Assembly: GCF_014197915.1 (NCBI RefSeq)
Contig: NZ_JACIGK010000001.1
Coordinates: forward strand, 186,001 to 250,000
Direction: 5' to 3'
From: Roseospira visakhapatnamensis
GTDB lineage: Bacteria > Pseudomonadota > Alphaproteobacteria > Rhodospirillales > Rhodospirillaceae
Length of the DNA: 64,000 nt
The notes under the pieces were generated by a model that searched no databases, was not told the origin of the DNA, and saw only the letters and a program-made list of their open reading frames with translations. Position 1 is the stretch's first letter. Each line of letters begins with the position of its first letter. Position numbers and translations under genes: made by a program. This document shows positions 18,071 through 27,906 of the stretch, one piece after another.

Positions 18071-18478
18071 CTATCCGGGCGGCTCCTGCCACGGGTCGCG
18101 CAGCTTGTTCAGCGCGCGGCGGTCACGCTTGGTCGGACGCCCGCTGCCCGAGTCGCGCGGGGCCACCGGCGCCGGGGCCATGACCGGATCGGCCAGACGC
18201 TCGGGCGGGGCGAGGTCCTCATAAAGGGCCTGGGCCTCGGGGGCCGGTCCACGGCGCGCCCCGAGGGCCGCCACTCGCAGCCGCCGCCGCATCGGCCCCA
18301 GGATCAGCACCACCTCGTCCCCCGCGCGCACCTGGGCACTGGCCTTGGTGACGGTCGCGCCGTTCAGGGTCACGCAGCCGTCGGCGCACAGCGCCTGGGC
18401 CAGCGCCCGAGTCTTGCGGAACCGGGCATGCCACAGCCACTTGTCGATGCGCATCGACTCGCCGCTCCGGTCCGTCAT
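18071..18478 (-). CDS. S4-domain RNA-binding protein, Hsp15 (HslR) family
   Basis: Small 135-aa protein with an N-terminal S4 RNA-binding fold (about 9-70, including MRIDKWLWHARFRKTR and GCVTLNG) and a basic tail (GRPTKRDRRALNKL). Hsp15 binds stalled 50S subunits carrying peptidyl-tRNA and helps recycle them. Its ATG overlaps the stop codon of the helicase gene in an ATGA, so translation is probably coupled. Confidence 0.85.
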   Translation of the reverse strand: MTDRSGESMRIDKWLWHARFRKTRALAQALCADGCVTLNGATVTKASAQVRAGDEVVLILGPMRRRLRVAALGARRGPAPEAQALYEDLAPPERLADPVMAPAPVAPRDSGSGRPTKRDRRALNKLRDPWQEPPG

Positions 18479-21123
18479 GCGCGGATCTTCCCGGCCAGCA
18501 CGGCGAACGGCGAGTCGGCGGCGCGCCGCTTGGCGTGCGCGATGCGGCAATGGCGATCGGCCTTGCTGTCCTTGGCGGGGCCGGTGTTTTGGGGGCCCGT
18601 CTTGGGGCGGGCGTCGGGGGCGTTGCCCGGACCCACCGCCGGGGCCGGGGCGGGGCGAGTGCCGCCGAGCCGGGCGCGGCGACTCCCACGGTCCGGACGC
18701 AGGCGGCAGACACCGGCGTCATCGCGCCAGACGCGGAAGCCCAGGGCCCGGGCCAGGGTCTCGGCCTCGTCCAGTGACGCGCCCAGCATGGGCGGCAGGG
18801 TGGCGGGCAGGGGGGCGCCCGCGTGGGGATCCCGTTTGTCGGCGCCGGCATCTCGCGTGGCCTGGCGCAGGCCGGCGGCGAAGCGCTCCAGCATGTCGGC
18901 GCGAACCGCCCGGCCGCCCAGCAGACGAAAGCCCAGCGCCCGGATCCCCGCCTCGTCGCTGGCCTCGTCGCCGGTCTCGACGGCATAGCAGACCCGGCCC
19001 ATGGGCGGCGGCGCCAGCGGCCGGCCGGTGTATGCGCTCCACAGGATGGCGCGCAGGCGCTGGGCCGCCGGCTTCAGCAGCGGCGGCATGAACACGCTTT
19101 CCACCCCCAGGCGGATCTGCAAGCGGGCCAGGGCCTTGCGGTCGGCGCGGGAGAGCGCGCCCAGTTGCGGGGCGACGGCGGCGCGGGCCACGGTGCCCAG
19201 GGCCTCGGTCACCTGGAAGGCGATGCCGCGCGCCGGGCCGGACAGCCCCTCGGCCGCCCGGGTGACCAGCAAGGGCGCCAGGTCCCGGGCCACCCGGCGG
19301 TCGACCCAGGCGGCGAGGCGGGCACGCACCCGCTGGGCGGGGTCCCCTGTCAGCAGGTCGGAGGCCGGCAGCTCCACCGCCGGGCGCAGCGGCTCCGCAC
19401 CCCTGGACAGGCGCGCCACGGGACCCCCGTTCCAGTGCAGGGCGCCGTCGTCGGCCAGGGTGAGGGTCTCGTCGCCGGCCGCCTCCAGGGCCGCGACCCG
19501 GCGGGCGGTCTCGCCGTGCAGGGCCTTGAGGGCGGCGTGGAGCACCGCCTTGTCGCCGCGCGTCCCGCCGCCCCGATCCGGCGTGAACACGAAGCCGTCC
19601 AGGCGGCCCACCGGGTGGCCCTCGACACTGACCGCGCCGTCGGCCTCGACCCGCGCCACCAGCACCGCGCGGTCGTGCAACCGCTTCATGAGCACCGAGG
19701 TTCGCCGGTCCACGAAGCGCTGGGTCAGGCGCTCGTGCAGGGCGTCGGACAGGCGGTCCTCCAGCGCCCGGGTGCGCTCGCGCCAGTGGGCGGCGTCGGC
19801 CAGCCAGGCGTTCTGGTGGGCCACGTAGGTCCACACCCGGATGCTGGCGATGCGGTCGGTGAGGGCGTGGATGTCGCCGTCGGCGCTGTCCAGGCGCTTG
19901 ATGTGGCCGGCGATCCAGTCGGGCGGCAGGCGCCCCACCCGGCCCGTGAGGTGGCGATAGATCTGGTCCTGGAGCCGGTGGTGCGACTCCTCGTGGACCT
20001 TGCGGAAGTCGGGCACCCGGCAGACGTCCCACAGCAGGCGCACGGCGTCGGTCCCTCGGGCCAGCGCGCGGATCTCGGGGTCGCGGGTCAACACCTCCAG
20101 CGCCAACTGGTCGGGGGCGTCGCGGGTGCGGCGCAGAACCTCCAGGCCGGGGGGATGGTTGAGGCTGTTGGTCAGCGCCGCCACCGACGACAGGTCCAGC
20201 GCCGTGTTGCGCCACTGGATGGCGCGCACCGCCTGGAAGCTGTGGGTCTCCACCCGCTCTACCAGGTCCGTGGGCAGGGGACCGACGTCGGCGGTGGTGC
20301 CGAAGGTGCCATCGGTCTGGTAGCGCCCGGCGCGGCCGGCGATCTGGGCGACCTCGGTGCTGCGCAGAGGGCGGTGGCGGTCGCCGTCGAACTTCTCCAT
20401 GGCGGCGAAGGCCACATGATCGACGTCCATGTTCAAGCCCATGCCGATGGCGTCGGTGGCCACCAGATAGTCGACCTCGCCCCCCTGGTAGAGCGCCACC
20501 TGGGCGTTGCGAGTGCGCGGGCTGAGCGCCCCCATGACCACGGCGGCGCCGCCCCGCTGACGGCGCACCAGTTCGGCGATGGCGTAGACGTCGGCGGCCG
20601 AGAAGGCCACCACCGCCGTGCGCCGGGGCAGGCGGGTGAGCTTGCGCGGCCCGGCATAGGCGAGGCGGGAGAAGCGCGGCCGGGTCTCGAACAGGCAGTC
20701 GGGCAGCAGCCGGCGCAACAGCGGCTCCATGGTGGCCGCGCCCAGGAACAGGGTCTCGGCGCGACCGCGGGCATGCAGCACCCGGTCGGTGAACACATGG
20801 CCCCGGTCGGGGTCGGCGCACAGTTGCACCTCGTCGATGGCCAGGAAGTCCACCGGCCGCCCCAGGGGCATGCTCTCCACGGTACAGAGGAAGTACGCGG
20901 GCTCCGGCGGGATAATCTTCTCCTCGCCGGTGATCAGGGCCACGCGATCCGGCCCCTTGGCCCGCACCACCCGCTCGTAGTTTTCGCGGGCCAGCAGGCG
21001 CAAGGGAAAGCCCATCATGCCCGACGAATGGCCAAGCATGCGCTCCACGGCCAGATGGGTCTTGCCGGTGTTGGTGGGTCCCAGGACGGCCCACACCCGG
21101 CCTCGGTCGGGCGGCAGGGTCAT
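18475..21123 (-). CDS. Suv3-like superfamily 2 RNA helicase
   Basis: An 882-aa SF2 helicase resembling mitochondrial Suv3. Motif I is GPTNTGKTH (15-23), motif II is the DEVQ-type FLAIDEVQLC (about 105), and the second RecA-like domain has VATDAIGMGLNM and QIAGRAGRY. A long C-terminal region contains the Suv3-type helical bundle and a basic low-complexity tail. Eukaryotic Suv3 works with exoribonuclease in RNA turnover, so the same role is plausible here. ATG 21123 gives an N-terminus starting just before motif I; upstream sequence in frame is not conserved-looking. Confidence 0.88.
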   Translation of the reverse strand: MTLPPDRGRVWAVLGPTNTGKTHLAVERMLGHSSGMMGFPLRLLARENYERVVRAKGPDRVALITGEEKIIPPEPAYFLCTVESMPLGRPVDFLAIDEVQLCADPDRGHVFTDRVLHARGRAETLFLGAATMEPLLRRLLPDCLFETRPRFSRLAYAGPRKLTRLPRRTAVVAFSAADVYAIAELVRRQRGGAAVVMGALSPRTRNAQVALYQGGEVDYLVATDAIGMGLNMDVDHVAFAAMEKFDGDRHRPLRSTEVAQIAGRAGRYQTDGTFGTTADVGPLPTDLVERVETHSFQAVRAIQWRNTALDLSSVAALTNSLNHPPGLEVLRRTRDAPDQLALEVLTRDPEIRALARGTDAVRLLWDVCRVPDFRKVHEESHHRLQDQIYRHLTGRVGRLPPDWIAGHIKRLDSADGDIHALTDRIASIRVWTYVAHQNAWLADAAHWRERTRALEDRLSDALHERLTQRFVDRRTSVLMKRLHDRAVLVARVEADGAVSVEGHPVGRLDGFVFTPDRGGGTRGDKAVLHAALKALHGETARRVAALEAAGDETLTLADDGALHWNGGPVARLSRGAEPLRPAVELPASDLLTGDPAQRVRARLAAWVDRRVARDLAPLLVTRAAEGLSGPARGIAFQVTEALGTVARAAVAPQLGALSRADRKALARLQIRLGVESVFMPPLLKPAAQRLRAILWSAYTGRPLAPPPMGRVCYAVETGDEASDEAGIRALGFRLLGGRAVRADMLERFAAGLRQATRDAGADKRDPHAGAPLPATLPPMLGASLDEAETLARALGFRVWRDDAGVCRLRPDRGSRRARLGGTRPAPAPAVGPGNAPDARPKTGPQNTGPAKDSKADRHCRIAHAKRRAADSPFAVLAGKIRA

Positions 21124-21187
21124 AGTGCTCAAAAGGATGAGGGGTCGGGGCCGCCGATGCAAGGGCATCCCCGGTCCCGCGAGAAAT

Positions 21188-21229
21188 GATACCAACGGTC
21201 ATTGAGACGGTCACTGAGAATGACCGTTG
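21188..21229. repeat. Palindromic intergenic repeat, copy 4
   Basis: TGATACCAACGGTCATTGAG is followed by a partial duplication (ACGGTCACTGAG) and then AATGACCGTTG, so the stem half-site is present twice on the left arm. It lies in the divergent gap between the helicase and the GFA gene, where it cannot be a terminator for either. Confidence 0.8.
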
Positions 21230-21342
21230 CGGCCCGCCCCCGGTTCCTGACTGGGGGCGCAGCCTCCCGCGTCGGCTTGGAAGGAGGCCGCCGGCGGGAA
21301 AAGGACGTGAGACCATGAGAGCGACGCGAAAGGAGGGTGACC

Positions 21343-21753
21343 ATGGACCGGTTCACTGGCGGCTGCCTGTGCGGGGCCGTCAGGCTGGTGGCGTCGGGAC
21401 GCCCGTACCGGGTCGGCCTGTGCCACTGTCTCGACTGCCGCAAGCATCACGGGGCGCTGTTCTTCGCGTCGGCGGTGTTCCCTCGGGACGCGGTGACGAT
21501 CGACGGCGAAACACGCGATTATCGCGGGCGGCATTTCTGTCCCCGCTGCGGCTCGTCCGTTTTCGCGCGCAGCGGAGACGAAATCGAAGTGCACCTGGGA
21601 TCCCTGGACGCCCCCGACCAACTGACGCCGACGTACGAAAGCTGGGTCGTCCGGCGCGAGTCCTGGCTACCGCCGTTCCCGGTCTCGCGACGATACGACC
21701 GCGACCGACCCTCCACCGGCCGGGCCGAGGACGAGCCCCCTGAGCAGACCTGA
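21343..21753 (+). CDS. GFA/CENP-V fold zinc protein
   Basis: A 136-aa member of the GFA (glutathione-dependent formaldehyde-activating enzyme-like) family. Zinc-binding cysteines occur as GGCLCG (8, 10), CHCLDC (27, 29, 32) and FCPRCGS (66, 69), the usual pattern. Family members mostly lack proven activity, so a formaldehyde role is only a family name here. ATG 21343 sits seven bases after AGGAGG; an in-frame GTG two codons earlier overlaps that site. Confidence 0.85.
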   Translation: MDRFTGGCLCGAVRLVASGRPYRVGLCHCLDCRKHHGALFFASAVFPRDAVTIDGETRDYRGRHFCPRCGSSVFARSGDEIEVHLGSLDAPDQLTPTYESWVVRRESWLPPFPVSRRYDRDRPSTGRAEDEPPEQT

Positions 21754-21773
21754 CCGTCGTCGACCCGGCCCGC

Positions 21774-22775
21774 TCACGCGCCGCTGGCGGACGGGTCACG
21801 CCGCGCCAGGGACTCCGGTCGGTAGCGCAGCGAACGGCGCACGGGGCGGCCCTCGGTGTCCAGGAGATCCATCTCAAGGGTCGGGTCGGTGCGCATGGCG
21901 TCGCGCGAGGCGAGGTGCAGGATCCCCACCCGGTGATGGGGAATCGTCGCCTCGACGAAGGCGCCGCTGCGGGCGCAGACACGCGGCACGTCCAGGTAGT
22001 TGCAGGCGTGCGGCATGATCTCCACGGGCAGCCCGTCCAGATGCACGGCCATGACGATAGCCATCTGGTTGGCGCCGAAGATGCGGCCCTTGCGCACCAG
22101 CCGGCTCATGTTGGCCTGGATCACCGGCCAGTGGGGGGCGTCGCCGGCCAGGGCGAAGACGCCGTTGTTGAAGGGCCGCGCCCGGGCCAGACGGCGCAGC
22201 TCCTCGGGCGACAGGCGGGCGCGCCGGGCGTGCTTCATGCAGTAGGTGCGGCCCAGCGCCCAGCCGCCCACCCAGGCGCGCACCTCCAGGTCCAGGGCGC
22301 TGGTGGGGGTGTCGTCGTAGCCCACCGCCAGGCCGGCGCGGCGCACGCCCTCCAGCAGCCCGTCGATGGCCGTCGGATCGCAGACCCAGGCGTCGGCGTC
22401 GATCCAGATGTAGACGTCGTAGCCCGGGAAGTAGTCGCGGGTGAACAGCTTGTTGACCCGCGCCATCAGCCAGTCGCGCTTGCCGGCGCGCTGGCCGGCC
22501 TGGGCGATGTTCCAGGCGCCGTCGGCGAGGTTCTCGACCTTGGGACGCAGGCGCTCGGTCACCGCCGGGCTCATGCCGGTGGCGATCAGCGACAGGTCGA
22601 TGGCATTGAGCGACCGGTGGGCGCGCACCGAGGCGATCAATTCCTCGGCCAGGGGCGCGTAGCGGTCGTCGGCGCCGGTGACGATGGTCACCCGGGGCCG
22701 CGCCGGCATGGCGATGGTGGAGGGATCCTCGGACGGGTCCTCGGACGGCGCTTGGGGTTGACGAACGGCGGTCAT
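21774..22775 (-). CDS. Putative GT-A fold glycosyltransferase
   Basis: A 333-aa protein with features of a nucleotide-sugar transferase: an N-terminal beta strand VTIVTGADDRYAP, an acidic WIDADAW motif (about residue 123, DxD-like) that would bind metal and nucleotide sugar, then FNNGVFAL, a typical GT8-like acceptor-side motif, and an HHRVGILHLA segment near the end. No membrane helix is present. The donor and acceptor are unknown. It is read in the same direction as uxuA but is separated by 118 bases and is probably not part of the uronate regulon. Confidence 0.7.
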   Translation of the reverse strand: MTAVRQPQAPSEDPSEDPSTIAMPARPRVTIVTGADDRYAPLAEELIASVRAHRSLNAIDLSLIATGMSPAVTERLRPKVENLADGAWNIAQAGQRAGKRDWLMARVNKLFTRDYFPGYDVYIWIDADAWVCDPTAIDGLLEGVRRAGLAVGYDDTPTSALDLEVRAWVGGWALGRTYCMKHARRARLSPEELRRLARARPFNNGVFALAGDAPHWPVIQANMSRLVRKGRIFGANQMAIVMAVHLDGLPVEIMPHACNYLDVPRVCARSGAFVEATIPHHRVGILHLASRDAMRTDPTLEMDLLDTEGRPVRRSLRYRPESLARRDPSASGA

Positions 22776-22893
22776 GGGTGCGGCTGGCCCTCGGTGATGG
22801 GAAGGGCCAGCTTACCCGGGCCGCCGCCGCCCACAAACCCCGACGTCGTCGCCGGGCGGCGTCGCGGCATCCCGGATCATCCGGATCGGTGTG

Positions 22894-24057
22894 TTAGGAT
22901 AGGAAGCGCTTGACGGCCTGTTCGACGCCGCGCACCTCCGCAAGGCCCTTGAGCCGCCCGATGGCGGGATACCCGGGCGTGGACCGGCGGCGCAGGTCGT
23001 CCAGGATTTGATGTCCATGGTCCGGGCGGAACGGAATGGTCGTGTTCAGGCGGCGTTCGGCCCTCACCACGGCTTCGACGATGGCGACGATATCCAGGTC
23101 GCCGTCCAGGTGCGCCGCCTCGTGGAAGCTCATCGCGTCGTCCTCGCGCTTGGTCGAGCGCACGTGGACGAAGTGGATGCGATCGGCGAAGCGCTCGATC
23201 ATCTGGACGATGTCGTTGTCGGCGCGCACGCCATAGGACCCCGTGCACAGCGTGAAGCCGTTCGCCGCGCTGTCGGTCATGAGGGAGATGGCCGCCATGT
23301 CCTCGATGGTCGAGACAATGCGGGGCAGGCCGAACAGCGGGCGCGGCGGGTCGTCGGGATGGATGGCGAGAAGGGTCCCGACCTCGTCCGCCACCGGCGC
23401 GACAATGCCCAGGAAGGCCCGCAGGCGGTCGCGCAGGGTCGCCGCGTCGACGCCGTCGTAACGGGCGAGCCGCTCGCGGAAGGTCTCCAGGGTGTAGCTT
23501 TCCTCGGCGCCCGGCAGGCCCGCGATGATGGTGCGGGTCAGGGACTCGACCTCGGCCTCGGTCATGGCCTCGAAGGTGGCGCGGGCCGCGTCGACGGTCT
23601 CCGGCGCATACTCGGCGTCGGCGCCCGGCCGTTTCAGGATGAACAGGTCGAAGGCCACGTAGCGGGCGTGGTCGAAGCGCAGGCAGCGCGCGCCGTCGGG
23701 CAGTTCGTGGGCAAGATCCGTGCGGGTCCAGTCCAGGACCGGCATGAAGTTGTAGCAGATGACATGGATGCCGCAGGCGGCCAGATGGCGCACGCTCTGG
23801 GCCCAGGTCTGGGCATGGGCTTGCCAGCCCGGGGCGGCGGTCTTGATGTCCTCGTGGACCGGGATGCTCTCGACGACGTCCCAGGTCAGGCCGGCCTTCT
23901 CGATCTCGGCCTTGCGCTCGGCGATGGCCTCGACGGGCCAGACCGCGCCGTTGGGCAACTCGTGCAGGGCGGTGACGACCCCGGTCGCCCCGGCCTGGCG
24001 GATGTCTTGCAGGGAAACCGGATCCGTCGGACCAAACCAGCGCCACGTCTGCTTCAC
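22894..24057 (-). CDS. uxuA: D-mannonate dehydratase
   Basis: Converts D-mannonate to 2-keto-3-deoxy-D-gluconate in glucuronate catabolism. The 387-aa length matches UxuA, and the sequence is full-length from the N-terminal [12 protein letters not shown], through [15 protein letters not shown] and LAIHPDDPP, to HVRSTKRED and FRPDHGHQ, which carry the His/Asp metal-site residues. Translation starts at GTG 24057 with AAGGTG upstream. It is the last gene of the leftward arm of the uronide regulon, 75 bases after the regulator gene. Confidence 0.95.
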   Translation of the reverse strand: MKQTWRWFGPTDPVSLQDIRQAGATGVVTALHELPNGAVWPVEAIAERKAEIEKAGLTWDVVESIPVHEDIKTAAPGWQAHAQTWAQSVRHLAACGIHVICYNFMPVLDWTRTDLAHELPDGARCLRFDHARYVAFDLFILKRPGADAEYAPETVDAARATFEAMTEAEVESLTRTIIAGLPGAEESYTLETFRERLARYDGVDAATLRDRLRAFLGIVAPVADEVGTLLAIHPDDPPRPLFGLPRIVSTIEDMAAISLMTDSAANGFTLCTGSYGVRADNDIVQMIERFADRIHFVHVRSTKREDDAMSFHEAAHLDGDLDIVAIVEAVVRAERRLNTTIPFRPDHGHQILDDLRRRSTPGYPAIGRLKGLAEVRGVEQAVKRFLS

Positions 24058-24132
24058 TGTCTTTTCACCTTGCTCACATGTCCTCGCGGACGCGCCGCGC
24101 CGTCCAAAATACAGTCCCCGCCGGGTCGCCGG

Positions 24133-24882
24133 TCAGCCCGTGCCCACGGCGACCGGATCGGTGTGGAACAGATAGCCGTCGAACTGCGGGTCATCGACGT
24201 CGGAGAGTTCGAGCAGGGTGTGCCGGACGTTCTCCAGGTGTCGCCACATGGCGTCCCGGGCCTGCGCGGGGTTGCGGCATTGCAGGGCGGCCAGGATGGT
24301 CTGGTGGTCGTCCAGCCAGCGGGTGCGGTATCCGCTGTCGAAGATCCGCTCGTGCAGCCGCGCCCACATGGGGCTGCGCTTTCGCTTGCGCCACAGCTCG
24401 TCGAGCATGTCCACCAGCACGCCGTTCTGCGAGGACTCGGCGATCAGGCGGTGGAACAGCTCGTCGCCCGAATAGTCGTCGTCGTTCCGCTCGATGGCCC
24501 GGCGTTCCATGTCCAGGGCCTCGCGCATGCGCAGGATGTCGCCCTTGGTGACCATGGTCGCGGCGAAGGCCGCGATGCTGCTTTCCAGGATCTGGCGGGC
24601 CTGGAGCAGTTCGAAGGGGCCGATATCCGCCTGGGTGCGGCCGCCACCGACATCCGGCAGCCGGGCCAGGTAGATTCCGGACCCCTTACGCACCGCCACC
24701 AGGCCCTCGATCTCCAGCATGATGACGGCTTCCCGAACGATCGAGCGGCTGACATCCATGTCCGCCGCGATCTGACGTTCGGTCCACAGGCGGTCGCCGA
24801 CGCGATAGCCGCCCTCGGCGATGGCCCTGCGCAGGTCTTCCGCCACGTCCTGGTAGCGTCGTTTGCCCGGTGCGATGGTCAT
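24133..24882 (-). CDS. uxuR: GntR-family transcriptional regulator, UxuR/ExuR-like
   Basis: A 249-aa FadR-subfamily regulator. The N-terminal winged helix (about 10-75) includes ERQIAADMDVSRSIVREAV, and the C-terminal FCD ligand domain includes the His residues of a metal/ligand pocket (LFHRLIAESS and HQTILAAL). Genomic position among uronate genes and ExuR/UxuR-like palindromes in the divergent promoter region support a role as the local uronate-responsive repressor. The start codon overlaps the stop of the beta-glucuronidase gene (ATGA), so its synthesis is autoregulated with the operon. Confidence 0.88.
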   Translation of the reverse strand: MTIAPGKRRYQDVAEDLRRAIAEGGYRVGDRLWTERQIAADMDVSRSIVREAVIMLEIEGLVAVRKGSGIYLARLPDVGGGRTQADIGPFELLQARQILESSIAAFAATMVTKGDILRMREALDMERRAIERNDDDYSGDELFHRLIAESSQNGVLVDMLDELWRKRKRSPMWARLHERIFDSGYRTRWLDDHQTILAALQCRNPAQARDAMWRHLENVRHTLLELSDVDDPQFDGYLFHTDPVAVGTG

Positions 24883-26690
24883 GGTGACGGACTCCCGCGC
24901 TCGGCGGCGCGCTCCGCGTAATAGGCGGCGAGCACCTGGAACGCCGCCTTCCGGGTGGTCTTGTCGGCGGCGATGAGCCCCTTGCGATTGAAGCCCCGCT
25001 GGAACACGTTCTGTCGCCGCTCCACGCGAAAATCGTAGAGAATCCAGGGGGACATGCCCTTCACATAGTCGAGATGCCGCAAGGTTTCGATCTGTTTTTC
25101 ATAGACCGCGCGCATGTAGGTCTCGCTGAACAGTCCTTGCGTCGGGCCGTTCGGGCCGATGTCGGCATCCGCGCCCGTCTCCGAGATGATGACGGGCTTG
25201 TCCGGCCTGGAGTTCCGTCCGATGTCCTCCAGGTCCTCGAAGTTCTCCTCGTACCAGCCGTAGTATTCATTCAGGCCGATGACGTCGATGTGATCGGCGA
25301 GGCGGTCCTCGATGCGCTTGCGGGCATGGTTCACCAGGCAGGCCGCCGAGGTCAGGCGGGTGGGATCGGCCGCCTTCGCCGTCTCCGCCAGCCGGCGCAT
25401 GAAGGAAAGGCGGGCGTCGGTATCCGGGTTCTCGTTGCCCACGGACCAGATGATGACGCTGGCCCGGTTGCGGTCGCGCTTGATGAGTTCGAGGAGCTGG
25501 TTCTCGGCGTCCTGATAGGTCGCCGGATTGTCGAAGGCGATGGCCCAGTAGACGGGGATCTCCTCCCACAGCAGGAACCCCAGTTCGTCGGCCAGCCGCG
25601 CCGCGCGTTCGTGATGGGGGTAGTGGGCGAGGCGCAGGAAGTTGCAGTTCAGCGCCCGGGCATGGGCGAAGCGGCGGCGCAGATCCTGGTCGTTCGTCAC
25701 CTTCCCCAGGACGGCGTCGTCCTCGTGGACCGAGATGCCGCGCAGGAACAGCGGCGCGCCGTTCAGCAGGATCGTGTCGCCGGACCGCTCGATCCGGCGG
25801 AACCCCACGCGGTCGGACACGCGATCGTCGCCCGCGCTCAGGTGGACGTCATAGAGCTTGGGGTCGTCCGGCGACCAAAGGCGGGGTTCGGCCTCCACCT
25901 CGATGGTGCCCGTCCCGTCCGCGTCCAGCGCCACGGCCTGGCTGATCCCCAGTTCGGGAATGTCCAGGCGCGCCGAGACGGCATCGCCCTCGACCGCTAC
26001 GGCCGCGCGGATCCGGTTGAAGCCCTCGCCGGGCGCCAGATGCACGAACAGATCGCGGATCACCGTCGCCGGTGTTTCGTAAAGGGCGACCTCGCGGTAG
26101 ACGCCGCCGTAGTTGAACCAGTCGGTGTTGCGCATGGGGACGCGGGTCAGGGTCCGCGTGTTGTTGACCATGAGCATCAGCCAGTTGCGGCCCGCCGTCA
26201 GGTCGTCGGTCAACTCCGCGAAAAACGGTGTCGACCCGCCGAGGTGATTGCCGATGAAGCGGCCGTTCAGGAAGACCTTGCAGTCGTACTGGGCGGCGCC
26301 CACCCGCAGGATGTAGCGACGGCCCGGCACGACGGCCGCTATGTCCAGGGGACGGGTGTACCAGGCGCTGCCCTCGAAGAAGTACCACTTTTCCTTGACC
26401 ATGGCCCAGCAGGAGGGCACCGGCGTCGTCTCGCCCTCGTAGGGATCGTAGTCCCAGGGCTCCGTTCGCTCCGCCGCCGCCATGGGCGTCATGGTGAACC
26501 ACTTCTGGCGCAGACCCGTGTCGAGCAGATCGACGCAGAAGGTCCAGTCGCCGTCCAGGGACCGGGCCTCGCGCCCGCCGGTGAACACCATGGTCCGATG
26601 GTTCAGGGACCGGGTGTCGAAGGGGACGCCGTAGTCTTCGTCGTGCAACGCTTGCAGGGCGTTTTCCGCCAGGTCGGACCGTTCCAGCAT
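24879..26690 (-). CDS. uidA: Beta-glucuronidase (glycoside hydrolase family 2)
   Basis: A 603-aa GH2 enzyme that releases glucuronic acid from beta-glucuronides. The acid/base Glu lies in SVGNENPD (about 418) and the nucleophile Glu in ISETGAD (about 502), close to the E. coli GUS positions 413 and 504. A FNRKG segment (about 567-571) supplies the N-x-K motif that contacts the uronate carboxylate (Asn 566/Lys 568 in E. coli), which separates beta-glucuronidases from beta-galactosidases. The sugar-binding, immunoglobulin-like and TIM-barrel domains are all present. No signal peptide is seen, so hydrolysis is cytoplasmic, after TRAP import. Confidence 0.93.
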   Translation of the reverse strand: MLERSDLAENALQALHDEDYGVPFDTRSLNHRTMVFTGGREARSLDGDWTFCVDLLDTGLRQKWFTMTPMAAAERTEPWDYDPYEGETTPVPSCWAMVKEKWYFFEGSAWYTRPLDIAAVVPGRRYILRVGAAQYDCKVFLNGRFIGNHLGGSTPFFAELTDDLTAGRNWLMLMVNNTRTLTRVPMRNTDWFNYGGVYREVALYETPATVIRDLFVHLAPGEGFNRIRAAVAVEGDAVSARLDIPELGISQAVALDADGTGTIEVEAEPRLWSPDDPKLYDVHLSAGDDRVSDRVGFRRIERSGDTILLNGAPLFLRGISVHEDDAVLGKVTNDQDLRRRFAHARALNCNFLRLAHYPHHERAARLADELGFLLWEEIPVYWAIAFDNPATYQDAENQLLELIKRDRNRASVIIWSVGNENPDTDARLSFMRRLAETAKAADPTRLTSAACLVNHARKRIEDRLADHIDVIGLNEYYGWYEENFEDLEDIGRNSRPDKPVIISETGADADIGPNGPTQGLFSETYMRAVYEKQIETLRHLDYVKGMSPWILYDFRVERRQNVFQRGFNRKGLIAADKTTRKAAFQVLAAYYAERAAERGSPSP

Positions 26691-26778
26691 GGCTCGGCGT
26701 TCCCTTCGGTCGGTGGGCGGCCACCCCGCCCGACCCCGGGGAGGGGCGGGTGGAGGGGCCGTCTGGTGTTGCCGCGCG

Positions 26779-27759
26779 TTACTCGCCGAGGGCCTTGATG
26801 CGCTGGATCAGGTCGGCGACCCGTGGGGACGCGGCGGCGGCTTCCTCATGCATGGGCAGGACCGCCTCGACGAAAGGCGCCTTGTCGACCTCGATGAACC
26901 GCACGCCCATCTCCTGCTTGGCCGTCTCCACACCCTTGGCTTCCTGCTTGTTCCAGAGCGCGCGGGCGTGGTCCATGGAGTCCCGGCCCGCCTGCATCAG
27001 GGCCTTCTGCTCGGCCTCCGACAGCGACTCCCACGTCTGGGTGGAAATCAGCACCACCGAGGGGATCATGGTGTGCTGGTCGTTGGAATAGACCTTGGCC
27101 ACCTCGCCGTGGCGCGCCGAGGTCAGGGCCAGCGGATTGTTCTCCGCCCCGTCCACCACGCCGAGCTGAAGCGCGCTGTAGAGTTCGCCGTAGGCGATGG
27201 GGGTCGGAATGCCGCCTAGCAACTCGACCATGCGGATGGCCGAGGGACTGGGCTGCACGCGGATCTTCATGCCTTCCAGGTCGGCGGGAGAGGTGATCTC
27301 CGTGTTGGCGTAGAAGGAGCGCGCGCCCTCCACGTAGTAGGCGATGCCCAGGAACCCCTTGTCCTTCGACGAGGACAGGATATCGGCACCGATATCACCG
27401 CTCAGCACATCATAGTAGTGAGCTTCGTCCTTGAAGATGTAGGGCAGGTTCAGCGCGCTATAGGACTCATCGAACGCTTCAAGCTCGCTGGCATTGGACC
27501 GCGCCATGTCCAACAGGCCGTTCTGAATCATTTCCATCGATTCGCGCTGGGTTCCCAACTGGGCATTGGCGTAAACGCGAATTTTCAGGTCGCCGTTGGT
27601 CAGCTCTTCCAGCCGCTTGGACATGTACTCGGCGGCTTCGTGGACCGGGTGCGACTCGGGATTGTTGTGGTTGAGCTTCAGGGTTCGCGCCTCGACCGCG
27701 GTACCCGACATCAAGAGGGACGCGCCCACCAGCGCGCCGAGATACTGCCGTTTGCTCAT
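26779..27759 (-). CDS. TRAP transporter substrate-binding protein, DctP family
   Basis: Periplasmic solute receptor of 326 aa for the TRAP system encoded divergently. Residues 1-24 form a signal peptide. The mature protein shows the DctP features HPVHEAAEYM, a LEGMKIRVQPSP segment carrying the Arg that salt-bridges the ligand carboxylate, and VDGAENNP. ATG 27759 has GGAGGAAA nine bases upstream. The context points to a uronic acid or uronide ligand. It is the first gene of the leftward operon, behind the UxuR-type operators. Confidence 0.9.
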   Translation of the reverse strand: MSKRQYLGALVGASLLMSGTAVEARTLKLNHNNPESHPVHEAAEYMSKRLEELTNGDLKIRVYANAQLGTQRESMEMIQNGLLDMARSNASELEAFDESYSALNLPYIFKDEAHYYDVLSGDIGADILSSSKDKGFLGIAYYVEGARSFYANTEITSPADLEGMKIRVQPSPSAIRMVELLGGIPTPIAYGELYSALQLGVVDGAENNPLALTSARHGEVAKVYSNDQHTMIPSVVLISTQTWESLSEAEQKALMQAGRDSMDHARALWNKQEAKGVETAKQEMGVRFIEVDKAPFVEAVLPMHEEAAAASPRVADLIQRIKALGE

Positions 27760-27880
27760 TTCAAATTTCCTCCAATCGTCTCGGAGGCTTTCCGCCTCCC
27801 ACCCTTGACCGGGATGTCCATGCCGCCGGGACCGGCATCCGGCATGGTGCGCGGCCGACCGCTCGGGGCGACCGAGGCCA

Positions 27881-27897
27881 AAATGGTTGGCCAATAT
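27881..27897. promoter_or_regulatory. Imperfect UxuR-type operator O1
   Basis: AAATGGTTGGCCAATAT is an imperfect match to the palindrome AAATTGGT-TG-ACCAATTT found 41 bases away. It lies on the side nearer the binding-protein gene and would overlap the -10 region of the proposed leftward promoter. Confidence 0.55.
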
Positions 27898-27906
27898 CGA
27901 CAATCA

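Noticed and set aside
22877-24046. Second leftward frame overlapping uxuA
   Set aside because: Same strand, shifted frame, no motifs; uxuA is full length and well conserved in its own frame.
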